A DNA stretch of 64,000 nucleotides, taken from NCBI GenBank assembly GCA_016858145.1, contig JAEHOE010000004.1, forward strand, positions 1,178,001-1,242,000, given 5' to 3'. Position 1 is the first letter of the stretch, and each line of letters begins with the position of its first letter. This document shows, one piece after another, positions 1 to 11,500 of this stretch. The notes beneath the pieces are model-generated. The model was not told the DNA's origin. It worked only from the letters and a program-made list of their open reading frames with translations, and searched no databases. A program made the translations under genes and the position numbers. This DNA is from Edaphochlamys debaryana. Lineage: Eukaryota; Chlorophyta; Chlorophyceae; Chlamydomonadales.

Positions 1-2630
1 GCTCGTGGAAGCTCAGGGCGGCTTGGAACTGCGAGGAAAGGCGAACAGGAAGGGGGATGGGGCAGGGAGGTTCAGGCCGAGCAGAGGAGGTGGGGCTCGC
101 TGTGACAGGGAGGCGGGTAAAGCGGAGAACAAACCAAAGGGTGAAGCCGGTTCCTTACCCTATCACCCTCGTATGGGTTCATAAGAGCGTAGCAAGAGTC
201 CGCACAGCCGATTGAAGCATAGCCGTTGAACGGACAATTTACGCGGTACGGGAGGTACACGACCCTGCGCTTGTATAAAGGCATCTGAGCGTCCGTAATG
301 CCCAGGTTCTGCGGAGGGAGAGGGGGCAGCAAGCAAAATGGCCTGCTGGGTACGGCTGCGAAGCAATAAGCAGGGGCTTGCTGGGTACGGCCTTGCAGTA
401 ACAAGCAGGGGCCTGGCCCGATTACTTAATGAAGGGAGGTTTGCCCCCTTTACCCATTGTCCCCTCCACAAGGCCTCCGCACCGCTTGGGCTTGAGCAAG
501 AGCAACACGGTACCAGCTGTCGGTCTCGGGTGCGCCGCAAGACGTCTCACTATTGAAGGTCGTGACCTTACCGGTCGTAGACGTCTGGTACACGCCACTG
601 CAACATACGTGTGCGGAGAGGCAGGCGTCAGCACCGGGCTAATCTGCAAGTCAGATCCTAACCTGCACCGGGCGGGCTTACGTGCAGGGCAGTGTGACGT
701 TGGCGACCCGAATGTTGGAGGGAAGGAACTGGACAGTATCCCATGAGCACTTGGCGTAAAAGTGCTGAATGGTTGCCCTCGTGGCGGGCTTGCTCTGGTC
801 CGCATTGAACAGGCCGTTCACAAACGTCTGAGGTAGGGACCAAAGGGGCATGGTTGGGCGGGCTTCAGCCTTAGCAAGGGCCTCTGACGCTGCGCTCTTA
901 GTTCGACAGTGACCCCCCTACGGCCCCCTTTTCCAAGACGGGATGGTCAGTCACGGGTAGTCGTTCCCAAGGGGCCACAGCGACAAGGCCGGACGCGACT
1001 CCGCCCCTGCCTCCCTCTCAGCGGCTCACATTCCAACGCATGGTGTTGGCCGTGTTGCACACGGAGGTGGCGAGCATAAAGACTCCGGTGATGTTAACAG
1101 GCTTGCCGTCGACCACAAAGTCTGCAGCGAGGACGGACGGGAAAGGAGGGACAGCAGACAGCGTTGGCCGGAATGGCTGTGATGCTCCCTCCCTCCCTTA
1201 CCCTGCCATAGCTGGGACGCAGCCTGTCTTCGGGGTCCCTTGCCGCTTGGTGCATACGCCCCCCCGTGCAACCCCAGTACGCACCCTTCCCGCCGCTCGT
1301 GGTTGCGTTGGGCGTAGCCTGCGAGCTGTCCGTGCACAGTCCGGCGCTCTCGTCGCAAAAGATCGTGTCTCCGCTCAGCAGCAGGCGGCGGCCAGACGCA
1401 CCCACAACGCGGAAAGTGATCTGGGGCAGGAGCGGCAGGGGAGGGTGGTGCTTGGGGCAAGAAGCACGGAATAGCGTCCGGCAGAAGAATAGTGCGTCAC
1501 GCATCAGCCTATGCTTGGTGCTGGATTCCAGTCACCAAACTGCACGGGGCCTAACCACGAAGCGACGGTGCTCCTGCGCACCTTGTCTCCAGTCGACACG
1601 TCAGCCTGGTCAGCCGCATCACCCAGGGCGAGCTGGGCCTGGACCGACAGGGTTTCGTTACCGTCACCGGTTGGCACATGGAACAGGGCGGAAAAGTTCG
1701 TACTACCATCCGTGCCATTGTCATAGTGAGAGGTCGCAACCGCAACTGTGCCGACCAGAGAGCTGACGAGTCCTGGGGGTGTCGCGGAAGGTGGTGTTGA
1801 TGAGCCAAGGGACCCCGATGCTTGGCACCCCACCAGGCAAAGACCTCCCCACCACCAAGACAGCAACGAGTCATTCGGAGCTCTCACCCGCGGGGGTACA
1901 CCTCAGCTGTCCGGTCGCATCGACGCTGACGCTCTGATTGGCAACTCTGCACGACGACAGGTCTGCCTCCATGGGCTGGGTCGTGCCTGCTGTCCCGAAG
2001 CACGCCCTGCATGCCACCCTGCAGCTGGTGGCGTTGTAGACGCATTCCTCGCATGAACGGAGGCCTCCGGAGCTGCTGTCAGAGGATGCCAGAATCGCAC
2101 GGAGGCTGCTGAACGGGCAGGTGTCTGGGGCCAAGGCGTGGATGGGGAAGGGGCAGGGGGCATGCGTTGTGAAGGAAGGGGCTGGGCATGAATTCAAGGC
2201 ACCTAGCTTGCATTGCACATCAAGCAGGGATCAAGCTCTCAACCTGTTGTGGACAAGGAAAACTTAAGAGAGCTCCTACCGGTATCCCTCCCCGCCGCCA
2301 ACCCCTGCCGAGGTCCCTTGGGACACGGCGGCACCCGCCCAGCGCACCCACCCTGAAGCAGCGTCCGCCGTCCCCGGCTCAGAGCCTCCAGCTGAGTGTC
2401 AGTGACATCGACCCAAAACGATTTGGCCAACCGCGTCGCGACTGCAGAACGGCAGAACGGGTCGTCGCGGGTGAGCGGGGTGGCCATGTGTGCCACACCA
2501 CGGTGACCGAAGCGACAGGCTCACCTGGGCGCGCCTGGCAAGCATTGAGAGAGCAGTATATGAAGCATAAAGAGAGGAGAAACGAAGGAAAGCCCTGCTC
2601 TGAGCGCGGCGCTCTTGAACTGAGCGCCAT
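1..2630 (-). CDS. M11 gametolysin-like metalloprotease, 5' part (cut by window edge)
   Basis: This looks like a secreted zinc protease of the peptidase M11 (gametolysin/VMP) family, which digests hydroxyproline-rich wall proteins. The start is the ATG at 2630. Exon 1 encodes a signal peptide (core SFLLSLCFIYCSLNACQA) and joins in phase 1 to VATRLAKSFWVDVTDTQLEAL. Later exons give a Cys-rich propeptide-like segment (EECVYNATSCRVACRACFG, ~1930-2080), VGTVAVATSHYDNGTDGS (~1700-1780), ITFRVVGASGRRLLLSGD, an exon near 1030-1120 with MLATSVCNTANTMRW, then FYAKCSWDTVQFLPSN (~720-790), GVYQTSTTGKVTTFN and finally RRVVYLPYRVNCPFNGYASI (~200-280). That last block normally lies just before the HExxH site, so the catalytic exon lies left of base 1 and activity cannot be judged. 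The family call rests on domain order and on the two other M11 genes in this window. The exon edge near 1550 is uncertain. Confidence 0.78.
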
Positions 2631-3914
2631 GCGCACAGCTGCCTGGACGTCCGTCAGCTAGGGCGCAATTGCGCTGACCTAGAGCGCTTTGAATGTGCTC
2701 AGTGTGCTTGGTATGTCTCCTGGACGCGTTGACTGAGGTAGCGGGGGTGCACGTTCGCGCCAAAATGGCTACCCAGAACCAGCGCAGCGTGGATTTTGCG
2801 ACTTTACAGTAAAAGATACTGTGCAATACGTGTCCGCAGGTCGCGGCGACAGAGTGGCGATGGTGTGGCGCTTGCAGCAACTGCTTTCCGGTTGTTGCGG
2901 TCGCAAACGCGGATTTCACTTGCACGAGCAGCGCAGGGTGCCGAGAATATGGGAGGCAGGAAACTCGTCAACGTGGCCAATTGAAGTCAGTCACACAGGA
3001 GTCGTGTCGAAGCCGGGCATTTGGCATCCCAAGAGGGGGCAACCTCACCAAAACCTGGCTGCAAGCAACGCTGAATGCTGCAATTGGGAAGCACTTGCGT
3101 AAACAATTAAAGCTGTGCGCATCAGCATGCTCCTAGCAAGGTCCGTTCTGGGTTCCAACCCTTACCAACCTGCGCCGGACTGCACAGGACTGCAGCGCCT
3201 CTCCTTCCGCGTGCTTGCCTGCCTGCTTAGCTTAAAGAGGCCGGACATGATGGAGCTGTGTAGCTTTAGCTGACCAGCCTTCCCCGAGCGCCCAGTAGGC
3301 AGGCGTAGGCCACCCTGCGTACGGGCGGGCACAGCAGCCCCCACCTTACCGCACCCCAACCCCGAGAACCCGCATGCATGCATCCCGGCATCCCCAAGGT
3401 CATCTAGGGTCTGGGGATTGTGCATTGGGGACTCACAAGCAGGCGCCAGCACCCCTCTTGTGGTGAGGACCAAGTTCATCCGTGCCGTTCCTTGCACATG
3501 CCGGTACCGGCATACGCTCCCTCTCCTCTGGGCCGCCAGCTCGACCGCAGTCGACCGCAGCTACCGCATACCGTACTCTATGCACGATGAACGCGACGCA
3601 CCCTTGCTAGAGCGGTGCTTAGGCAAGGCCCAACCGATCACCCTCTCGGTCGTCCTCCCTGGGTTGACTCCGAGCCCCTGCTTCTCTTCGATGCGCCGCA
3701 TCCCCTCGATCAAGCACGGCTTAGCCCTCCATCCGTGTACGGTACCGAGTACTCGGCGAGGATCCCTCCAACACGGCGTTTGGGTAAACGCCACGAGCTG
3801 ACCACACTAATACACAGTCTGCACGACGCCCCGCTCACACGCCCACTGGGCGCCCCCACTCCAAACACAATGCCCGACAGCGCGTGCATCGTTTCAACGA
3901 CCCAACGATGCACC
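2631..3914. other. Intergenic, no gene seen
   Basis: This is spacer between the M11 gene start (2630) and the end of the LRR gene (3915), both on the minus strand. It should hold the M11 promoter and the 3' UTR of the LRR gene. I see no exon chain with coding character, no RNA gene and no clear TATA box. Confidence 0.5.
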
Positions 3915-6900
3915 TCACATCCACCGCTTCCCCGTCTTGGCCCCGGCACCCGCCACCTGGCGCAATGGCGCCTTGGCCCCCACAAGGGTCCTCCCGTGCA
4001 CAGCACCGCCCTGGCCGGCCAGCACGTGCGCATCGGCCGCCGCAAGCCGTGCCGCGCTGTCGTCAGCCGTGAGGCCTGAGGCTGGTGCGTTGGTGGCGGC
4101 AGGGCCGTGGCTGGGGAGCCGAGAGGAGCCGACCGCGGGTGCGTGCTGATGGCCTGGAAGGGTGAGCAGGGACGCACAGGAGCAGGGCTCGAGGGCAAGC
4201 ACACACGAATGCCAGCAAGCACACAAGGGCAGGCGTCACACCCCAAGCTTGCCCCTGCAGCAACGCTCGGCTTCCCCCGTGGCCCACCTGCTCCCTGTGA
4301 TCCGCTGCGCGCCTGAGAGCCCCGCAGCAGGGGCCCGGGCCCGGGGCCCTTGGCGGCCGCCCGGGCAGGCGCTGGCACGTGCTGCTTGCGCCCGTCAGGT
4401 ACCCCTGGTGCCGTAGCCCTGGCCGGCTGGTGGGAGCCGCACCCCACCAGCTTGTGGCCCCGGTCCCAGCTAGCCTCTGGTCCGACTGGCGGCTGGGCGT
4501 GCTCGGGGACGTCGTGCACCTTCCCCGGAGCGGCCACAGCCACGGCAGAGGCCGGCGACGGCGCATGCGCCATTGGGTGCCCTTGGTCAGGGCCGCTGTC
4601 GCTGTCCCGCATTGTGTCGGCCTCCTCCTGGTCGCGCTTGGCAGACGCCTGCTTTGCAAAGACGCCCGCCCTGCCCAGGCTCATTGGACGCGCTGGCGTG
4701 CGCTGCCCCTCCGCGCCGTCCGCAGACGCCTGGGCCGCAACGGGCGCCCGCTTAGGCATGGAGCCCAACCGAGAGAGGGGCGAGTTGGCGTAGCCAGGCT
4801 GGGCCCGGGGCCCTGCGGCGGTGGTGGACGGGATTAGCCGGCTGGCCGGGTCGCCCCACTGCGCCACGGAGATCCCGGGCGTCAGGAAGGGGTCCGAGGC
4901 TGCAGGGCGCTGCGCACTGGCGCACGCGGCCTGCGTGCGGCACGCGCCCGCCAGGCTGCGGCTGGGCGTGTGGAACGCGGCATCGAAGCCGCCCGAGCTG
5001 TGCATGGAGCCGTCCGACCCCTGCCGTTGCATCTCCGGCGGCTCGTTCGTCTCCGCAAGCCGCGCCGCCTCGCCCGGGTCCTCCGTGTGGCTCGCCGGTG
5101 GGAGAGGCGAGGTCTCCGTCGTGGCGGCCGCCGCGGGCGCGCGGGGCCGGGCGGCGCTTCCCGCCATCGCCGCCGACAGCGAGACTCGCTCCGGGTCCAC
5201 AGAGAAGGTGCTGTCAGGCGGCGTGTTGGGGGAGCTGCGGCGGCTGGCAGTGGTTGCAGGGCTGCAGTGCGCAGGCGCCGTGACGGTTGTGGGGCGATGG
5301 CTTGCAGGGCACGGCTCGGCCGGCAGGGCAAGGCTTGCCCGTGGAGTGGGCTCGCCCGTGCTGTCCATGCTGTCGTGCGGCTGGAGGCCGTAGCGGAGCG
5401 AGGGGCTGGCGCCGGTGGCACCGCCCTCGCTGCCGCGCTGGCAGGCAGGGTACAGCACGAGCTGCGCCAGTGCGGTGCCGGCCGCGGCGGCGAAGGCGTT
5501 GGCGGCCGCTGAGGCCATGAGCGGCGCGCAGTCATCCGCTTCGAGGGAGCGCTCGGCCTCCGATGGGGCGCCGCGCCCGTCGGCTTGCGCCGCCGCCGTG
5601 GTCCCTGAGGCGGTGCCTGAGCGGCCGTGGCTGAAGCGGTTGGTCGCCGCCGTCGGCGTGGGCGTGTTTCCGCAGGAGCTCGGGCTGATGAGGGCGTTGG
5701 TGTGCCAGACGATGCCGTTGCTTGGCACCTCGATGGGGAGCACACCGAACGAGCGACGGGTGGCTGTGGTGCTGACATCGTGGGCTGTCCCGGCCGGCTT
5801 GTCGGTGCACTCGCCGAAGGGCGAGGAGCCGAAGAGGCTGCCGCTGAGGCCGGCGCTGTCCAGGCGGCCCGGCCCTACGAGGGCCTCGCGGTTGAGCTCG
5901 CTGACGGGGGACGCCGTGGCGGAGGGGCTCAGCTCCATAGGCTCGGGGCACGCAAAGGTGATCTCCGAGGGGTCGGCGCAGAGGGGCCCCGCGGCGGGCT
6001 CATCAGCTGCGCTGTGGCCTGCGTAGGGTGCAGCCAAAGGACACATGATCTCACAGAGCGCTCAGGTAGCGCTTCAAGGTCAAAGACCCAACGCTTAGTG
6101 TCCCCTTGCCCGGCACTGCCAACGTTCATGCCTAGCCCAATCTCCAATTCGTGTCTCACCTGGGCCCTGGTCACTCCGGGGCGAGGCGTCCACGGCCCCC
6201 AGGGGCCCGGCAGTGCTGACCGCCGTTGCCGCGTCCCGGCGGCCCGAGGACGCCTTCTGGAGGCTTGCGGCCCGCAGTGCCGCACCGCTGGCCGCTTGCT
6301 CCCGCTCCAGCCGTTCCAGGCGCTCGCCCAGCGCCTGCATCTCTGACCTCAGCACAGCGGCGGCAGCAGCGGCCTCCGCAGCCTCTGCCTGGGCCTTGCG
6401 CTGTGCCTCCAGGCCGTCGGCCTCAGCGCCGTGCGCCTTGCTTGCCTGCGCCTCCAGGAGGTGCATGCGCTGCTGCAGCGCCCGAAGGTCCAGGGCGAGC
6501 TGCTCCACCACCTGATGGGGCGATGCGGAGGTGGGAGGGTCGGCAAGGGCGGCCTCGAGTCCACACTGAGTGATCGTCAACTGTGCATGGCAGCCCTCGC
6601 TGCCATAGCTCTTGTCCGCACTGGAAGTCAAGAGCAGCACTCCGAAGCTCTCCCGCACTGTATGAGAAGTGCACAGCGGGGCGGAATCCCACTCACCTTA
6701 GCTTGCTCAGCCCACGCGTGCTCAGCGTTCGCCCGCCAGCGCTCCATGGCGCTCAGCCTCGTCTCCAGCGCCAGGTTGCGGCTGTCGACCTGAAGGCAAG
6801 GGGGCGTATGGAGGCACGCAGGGTGGAAGGGCGTAAAACTGCTTGTGAAGGGTAGGCACGGGCGGCCGTGGGACCGTGGCCAAGGTCGCTTGCCCGCCGC

Positions 6901-8090
6901 CACACCGGACAAAACTGGAATGGCAAGTGACAAGAGCGGAGCTAACCACCCACCAGAGCGAGGATGCTGGCGATCTGCTGGCCCGCGGTCTCAATCTTTT
7001 TGCCCCACGTCTCGTACTGGGTGGTGAAGCTGCGACGCGGAGCAAGGTTGGCGAGTGTGTTAGGCGGCGCGTGACCTTCATTTGGGCTAGCGCAGCAGTC
7101 TAAACTCAGCTGCAGCAGGCGCTCACCTCCGCGCGTGTTCCAGCTCACTGCGGATGGTGGCCTCCGCCTCCTCGAGGTGCTGCAGCCTCCGCTCAACCTC
7201 AAAGGCGCTGCCGCTGAGGGCACGCGCGCCCGACGCCGCCTGCTGCTGCGAGCGTGGGCCGGCAGACGCGCTGGCGGGCACGGGCGCATCCCCACCGTCG
7301 CTCCCACCCGGCGTCCGCGGCGGCGTTTTGGGCAGCTTGCGGATGACGCGGTTGCGCCGCAGCAGCGTGTCCAGCTCCTGGAGTGCGGGCTGTGCGTCCG
7401 TCATGCAGGGGTTGCCTGTGGTGAAGGAGGGGGGCCGCTTGAGGGTTTGAGCTAGTTGGACGGGCCCCTGGTGTTGGTCCAGGAGTTGGTGCACACGGGT
7501 AGAGTGGTTGCCTGCTGCGCGGTCAGACCCGAGGATTTCAGCAGCCTAGCACATCAGGCGACGGGCTTGAAGGTGTGGAGGGGTTTTGCCAAGACAACCA
7601 GGCAAGGAGGCAATCACAAGAGAGTTGCGACGGTCTGGGGCTCACCCGACAGGTCCACGCTCTTGAGCGTCGTGTTGCTCAGCCGCAGCGCCTCCACGAG
7701 CGCCTGCACGCCAGTGCTGCCGATGGCGTTGTCGGGCAGCTCCAGCACCTCCACAAGGGGGTTGACCGCCAGCGCCTCAGCCAGGAGCCTGGCGTGGCTG
7801 TCGGTCAGTCCCGCGGCCTGTAGGTTGGGCAAGGGGTAGCGGCCGGGTCGGTGGCGTCGGCCGGGTGGATTGCTGGATGCAGCGTGCACGGCAGCCGGCT
7901 TTCCCCGCCCCCCGGCCCCATTGTGGCGGCGCACCTGGCATCTCAGGCCGACGGCTTCACGGTTAGACCGAAGTGCCTCCACCAGGTCCTGCCAGTCTTG
8001 GTGGTTGAAGGCGTTGCCGACCAGCGACACGAACCGCGTGGGCGGAAGCGGGACGACGCCGCGCAGCTGGTCCAGGGCACGGCTGAGCAT
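3915..8090 (-). CDS. Leucine-rich-repeat, coiled-coil protein with long disordered tail
   Basis: The start is the ATG at 8090. Exon 1 (LVGNAFNHQDWQDLVEALRS) ends at CAG|GTGCGC and exon 2 begins AAGLTDSHARLLAEALAVNP. Exon 2 continues LVEVLELPDNAIGSTGVQAL and LKSVDLSG, and exon 3 completes the last repeat as SGNPCMTDAQPALQELDTLL. These are ribonuclease-inhibitor-type LRRs, normally a protein-binding surface. Further exons are heptad-like coiled coil (EVERRLQHLEEAEATIRSEL; SFTTQYETWGKKIETAGQQI; VDSRNLALETRLSAMERW; VVEQLALDLRALQQRMHLLE). One very long exon (about 4285-6025) is Ser/Pro/Ala/Thr-rich and looks disordered. All joins keep phase. The last intron (about 4154-4284) leads to a short terminal exon ending AGAKTGKRWM at 3915; reading straight through instead gives a low-complexity tail to 3710. 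The layout recalls centrosomal or ciliary LRR scaffolds, but I recognise no specific orthologue. Confidence 0.7.
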
Positions 8091-8589
8091 GGCCAGAGCA
8101 GACGGGGGCTTCGGGTGGGGGTGCGCTTCCTTTCGTCTCCCAGTGAAAGCGGAGATAACTGTAGGGGATGCTGCTAGTTGTTGTCAAGTCGTGGGCGTCC
8201 TCGCTGAAGAGTCAGCACTTACTCGCGAAAGTCAAGCTGTCAGGTCAACGAACGACGAAAGGCTTGGTCTACATCGTCTGCCGGGTTCCGTTGTGCCCTA
8301 CTGTGTTATGACTATCGCATTCTCCAGTCTCGCGGCTAAGTCCGGCCCCTTCGGCCAAAGGGCCCTTCGCGCTTGCATGGTGCCGGATTGTGTGGAACCT
8401 GCCCGCTGCCTGCCCTCGCTGCGGCTACCACATCACTGTTATCCGCTGACTATCACTTGCTTCCGCTCGCCGACTAGCCTGGGAAGAAGGGCAAGAGCCA
8501 CGTTGTTGAATTCTGGCTCTGCATTCCCCTCAGCCCTACGCCTGTTCTCTGCGACAAGCTCTGCAGCACGACTCGCCGCATGATGAAGC
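8091..8589. promoter_or_regulatory. Shared divergent promoter region
   Basis: About 500 bp separates the ATG of the minus-strand LRR gene (8090) from the ATG of the plus-strand DUF2009 gene (8590). Both upstream regions must lie here, so it is a bidirectional promoter by position. I could not identify a convincing TATA box or other core element on either strand. Confidence 0.45.
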
Positions 8590-11500
8590 ATGTTTAGGCT
8601 TTTTAGCTGGCTAAACAAATACAGCTCGAAAGCAAGGCACTGCTCGACGTCGAGCGCTATGCAAGCTAGGCTCAACGAGGTGCTGGATGATGCAGTCGCC
8701 GATGAGGCGCCCCAGACAAACGGCGATGGCGTAGCGTCGGCTTATGGTGAGCATCCGCCGATTCGTGCTTGGATGCCCCGCCTTCTGGAAGGCCACCGTC
8801 CGGACCGCCGCAAAGACGCCTAGCGCATTGTCAGGGATGTTTTGGGTGTTGTGCGGTGTGTAACTGGGTACGCTTGGGAAGCTGTTGGCGCTGATCCCGC
8901 CGCCAAGCCTATCGAGGGGCTTACAGGATTAACCTCTCCTCTGCAAATCCGTTTACACAGATGAGCACGTGGCGCGGCTCAAGGCGGAGGCGGAGGCCCA
9001 GGACGCGGCGAACCGCTTGCGCGTAGCCCAGGAGCAGCTCGCGGAGTACAGCGCACAGAAGGCCGAGGACACCGAGGGATTGCTGCAGGCACGCCGGGCA
9101 TCGAGCTGGGGCGGGGGGCGCGTTGGAGGGGCTGAACGGGTACTTGCGGGAGCCCGTGCTGTGTTTGGGTTACAGCACGTGACCGTTAGGCCCCGCCTTC
9201 TGGCAGAGCCGTTGGGGGGCCTGAGGGGCCAGGCGCGGGCCTCGCGGGCGGGCCCCGCAGGCGGGCCTGCTTATGACTGCTTCGCTGCGTCCTCGCCATG
9301 GTGCATCTGCAGGAGGCGGACCGGCTTCGGGAGGCCCTGCGTCAGCTGCTGGAGCGGCCCGGCAGCACCGCTACTGAGCTCGAGGAGGTGTCGCAGAGCT
9401 TCCAAACGCTGCGGGAGAAGCTCGTGGATGCCGTCGCAGAGGCGCGGGCCTTCGCGGCCCAGCAGGCGGCTGATCTGGTTACGCTGAAGCGGTCCAGCGA
9501 CCAGGTGGGGATCAGGGGGGCGCAGGTTGGGTTCCTTTAGCACCGGCTGAGTTAAACACCTGGGCCGATGCTTGGGAAAGCATCCCGGTATACGGCCTAA
9601 GGAACGTGGCCCTTTGACGGATGTGGGTCGGCTGCTCACTGTGCCCTACCAGGCGGACCTGCACACAGACGTGGAGATGAAGCGGGCAAGGGACGAGGGC
9701 ACGTCGTCAAACGAGACAGGGAACGGGCAGGAGGACGCCGAGGAGGAGGTGAGGCAGGCCTGCAGTTTCGTTGCCCTTGCACAGACACGCCTCACTGAGC
9801 ACCTCACCAACCGCATCCTGTGGACTCGACTGACTCGCAGGAGGAGGACGAGGACGAGGAGCCCGTGCGAGGCACCATCGGGCCCCAGGCCGCCGTGCCC
9901 AGCACCAGCTTCTCTGAACGCGCGCGCTTCATCCCCATGCGCCTGAGCCACGACGAGCGCAAGCTCCTGCGGCTCCTGGAGTCTGCCCTCAACGTCAGCG
10001 AGTACACGGACAAGGTAAGCGCGCGAGCCGCGGCCACTGCTATCGAGCAGTTGCGGGACTGAGCATCTCTTCCGCAATCTGTCAGGCTGTGGCCTGCGGT
10101 TGGCCCAACTTGCCGATCTGAACACACCCGGCCCACTGCAGGTGGACGTCCTGACGTGGCGCTCCAAGAACCAGCGAATCCACGCGCAGATCCGGGTGAG
10201 CATCAGCTCTGATGTTGGGAACGAGTATGCTGAGCGTGGGATTTGGGAGTGGCCCACCCCATAGCGGCGTATACCAACCCGGTTGCGGCTGTGGGTCTGC
10301 CTTGTTACCCACGCAGGACCTGTGTGCGATCCTGTCGGGCCTGCTCGTGGCTGCGGACTACAAGAAGGGGCAGGATCTGGTGCGGGACCGCAACTTCGCG
10401 GACAACGCAGACTTCTTCCAGGTGAGCCATCTCTGTCGTTGCTGCCAGAACGCATTTTGATTAGGTCTCAGCCTCTTTGCCTTCTCTTGACCTGGGCGGT
10501 GTCATGCGGTTCTATCGCATCGCGCAACCGCATGAAACCGCCCATGTCAAGGCAAGGCAAAGAGGCAGAGAGCTTAGCACCTCTAGGTTGGGATGACGGT
10601 CAGGCGAGGCATGTGCCTGACCACGGAATGCTGCTTTCCGCTGGGTGCTACCGCAGAACATCTTCGAGCTGGGGCGGCGGTACAAGATCCTCAATCCCGA
10701 CCGCATGCGCTCCGAGTACGGCAAGCTCATGTACATGCTGATGGACAGCGCAGGTGGGCCGCCAGGGTCGGAGGAGCGGGCGAGGGCCCTGCCACCCATG
10801 TGGGTCGGGGCGAAGCGCCCACCGCAGCCGGTTTCGCACAAGAGAGGCGCCGGTCACGGTACCACACCTTGGCTCGAACCTAAATCGGGGGGTCTCCAAC
10901 GTGCCAACGTGCCAAACCACGTGCAGAGCCGGCCATTCAGGAGCTGCTCGAGTTCCAGTGCGTGAGCCAGCTCAAGACGGTCCACCGCTTCCTGGACGAG
11001 CGCGGCGGCCTGGCCATGCTGGAGGACTCCATGCTGCACACCGCCACGGCGGAGATCATCGCGGGTGAGCTCGCTGGCTTGGCTGTGGCTTGGTGATTGT
11101 GAGGAAGCAAGGAGGGATGCGCATGGGAGGGGCGAGGGGCGCATCCTTGGTGTAGAGCTGGTGTACCCGAGTCCTGTCTTTGCCGGTGGGGCAGACCGAG
11201 CTCAGCAGGTGTGGGTGTGCGCCCACCCTATGCTTGTTTGCAAGTAAAGCGACCCCGCAAGTGCAAGAAGCGATACCCTAGATGAAGCGGGCTGACCCTG
11301 TGGGTGGGTGTGGCTGCAGGTGACCGGCCGCGGCACGAGGTGCAGAGGGACATCAAGGTCAAGGAGAAGGCGCGCGAGTCGCTCAGCCGCCGCTACCGCA
11401 ACGCGCGGCTGACGGAGGAGGAGATCCTCACCTGCATCTACTCGCTCTCGGACAACAACTCCTACCTGCTCTTCAACCGTGAGCCTTGGGCAGGGCGCCG

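Noticed and set aside
2631..2636. Upstream GTG as start codon of the first M11 gene
   Set aside because: Non-ATG starts are not expected here; the ATG at 2630 is in frame two codons later and gives the same signal peptide.
3710..3914. Read-through C-terminal extension of the LRR gene to 3710
   Set aside because: The extension is low-complexity Arg/Pro sequence. A phase-1 intron (about 4154-4284) with good GT and AG sites gives a cleaner shorter end at 3915, so I preferred that. Not fully excluded.
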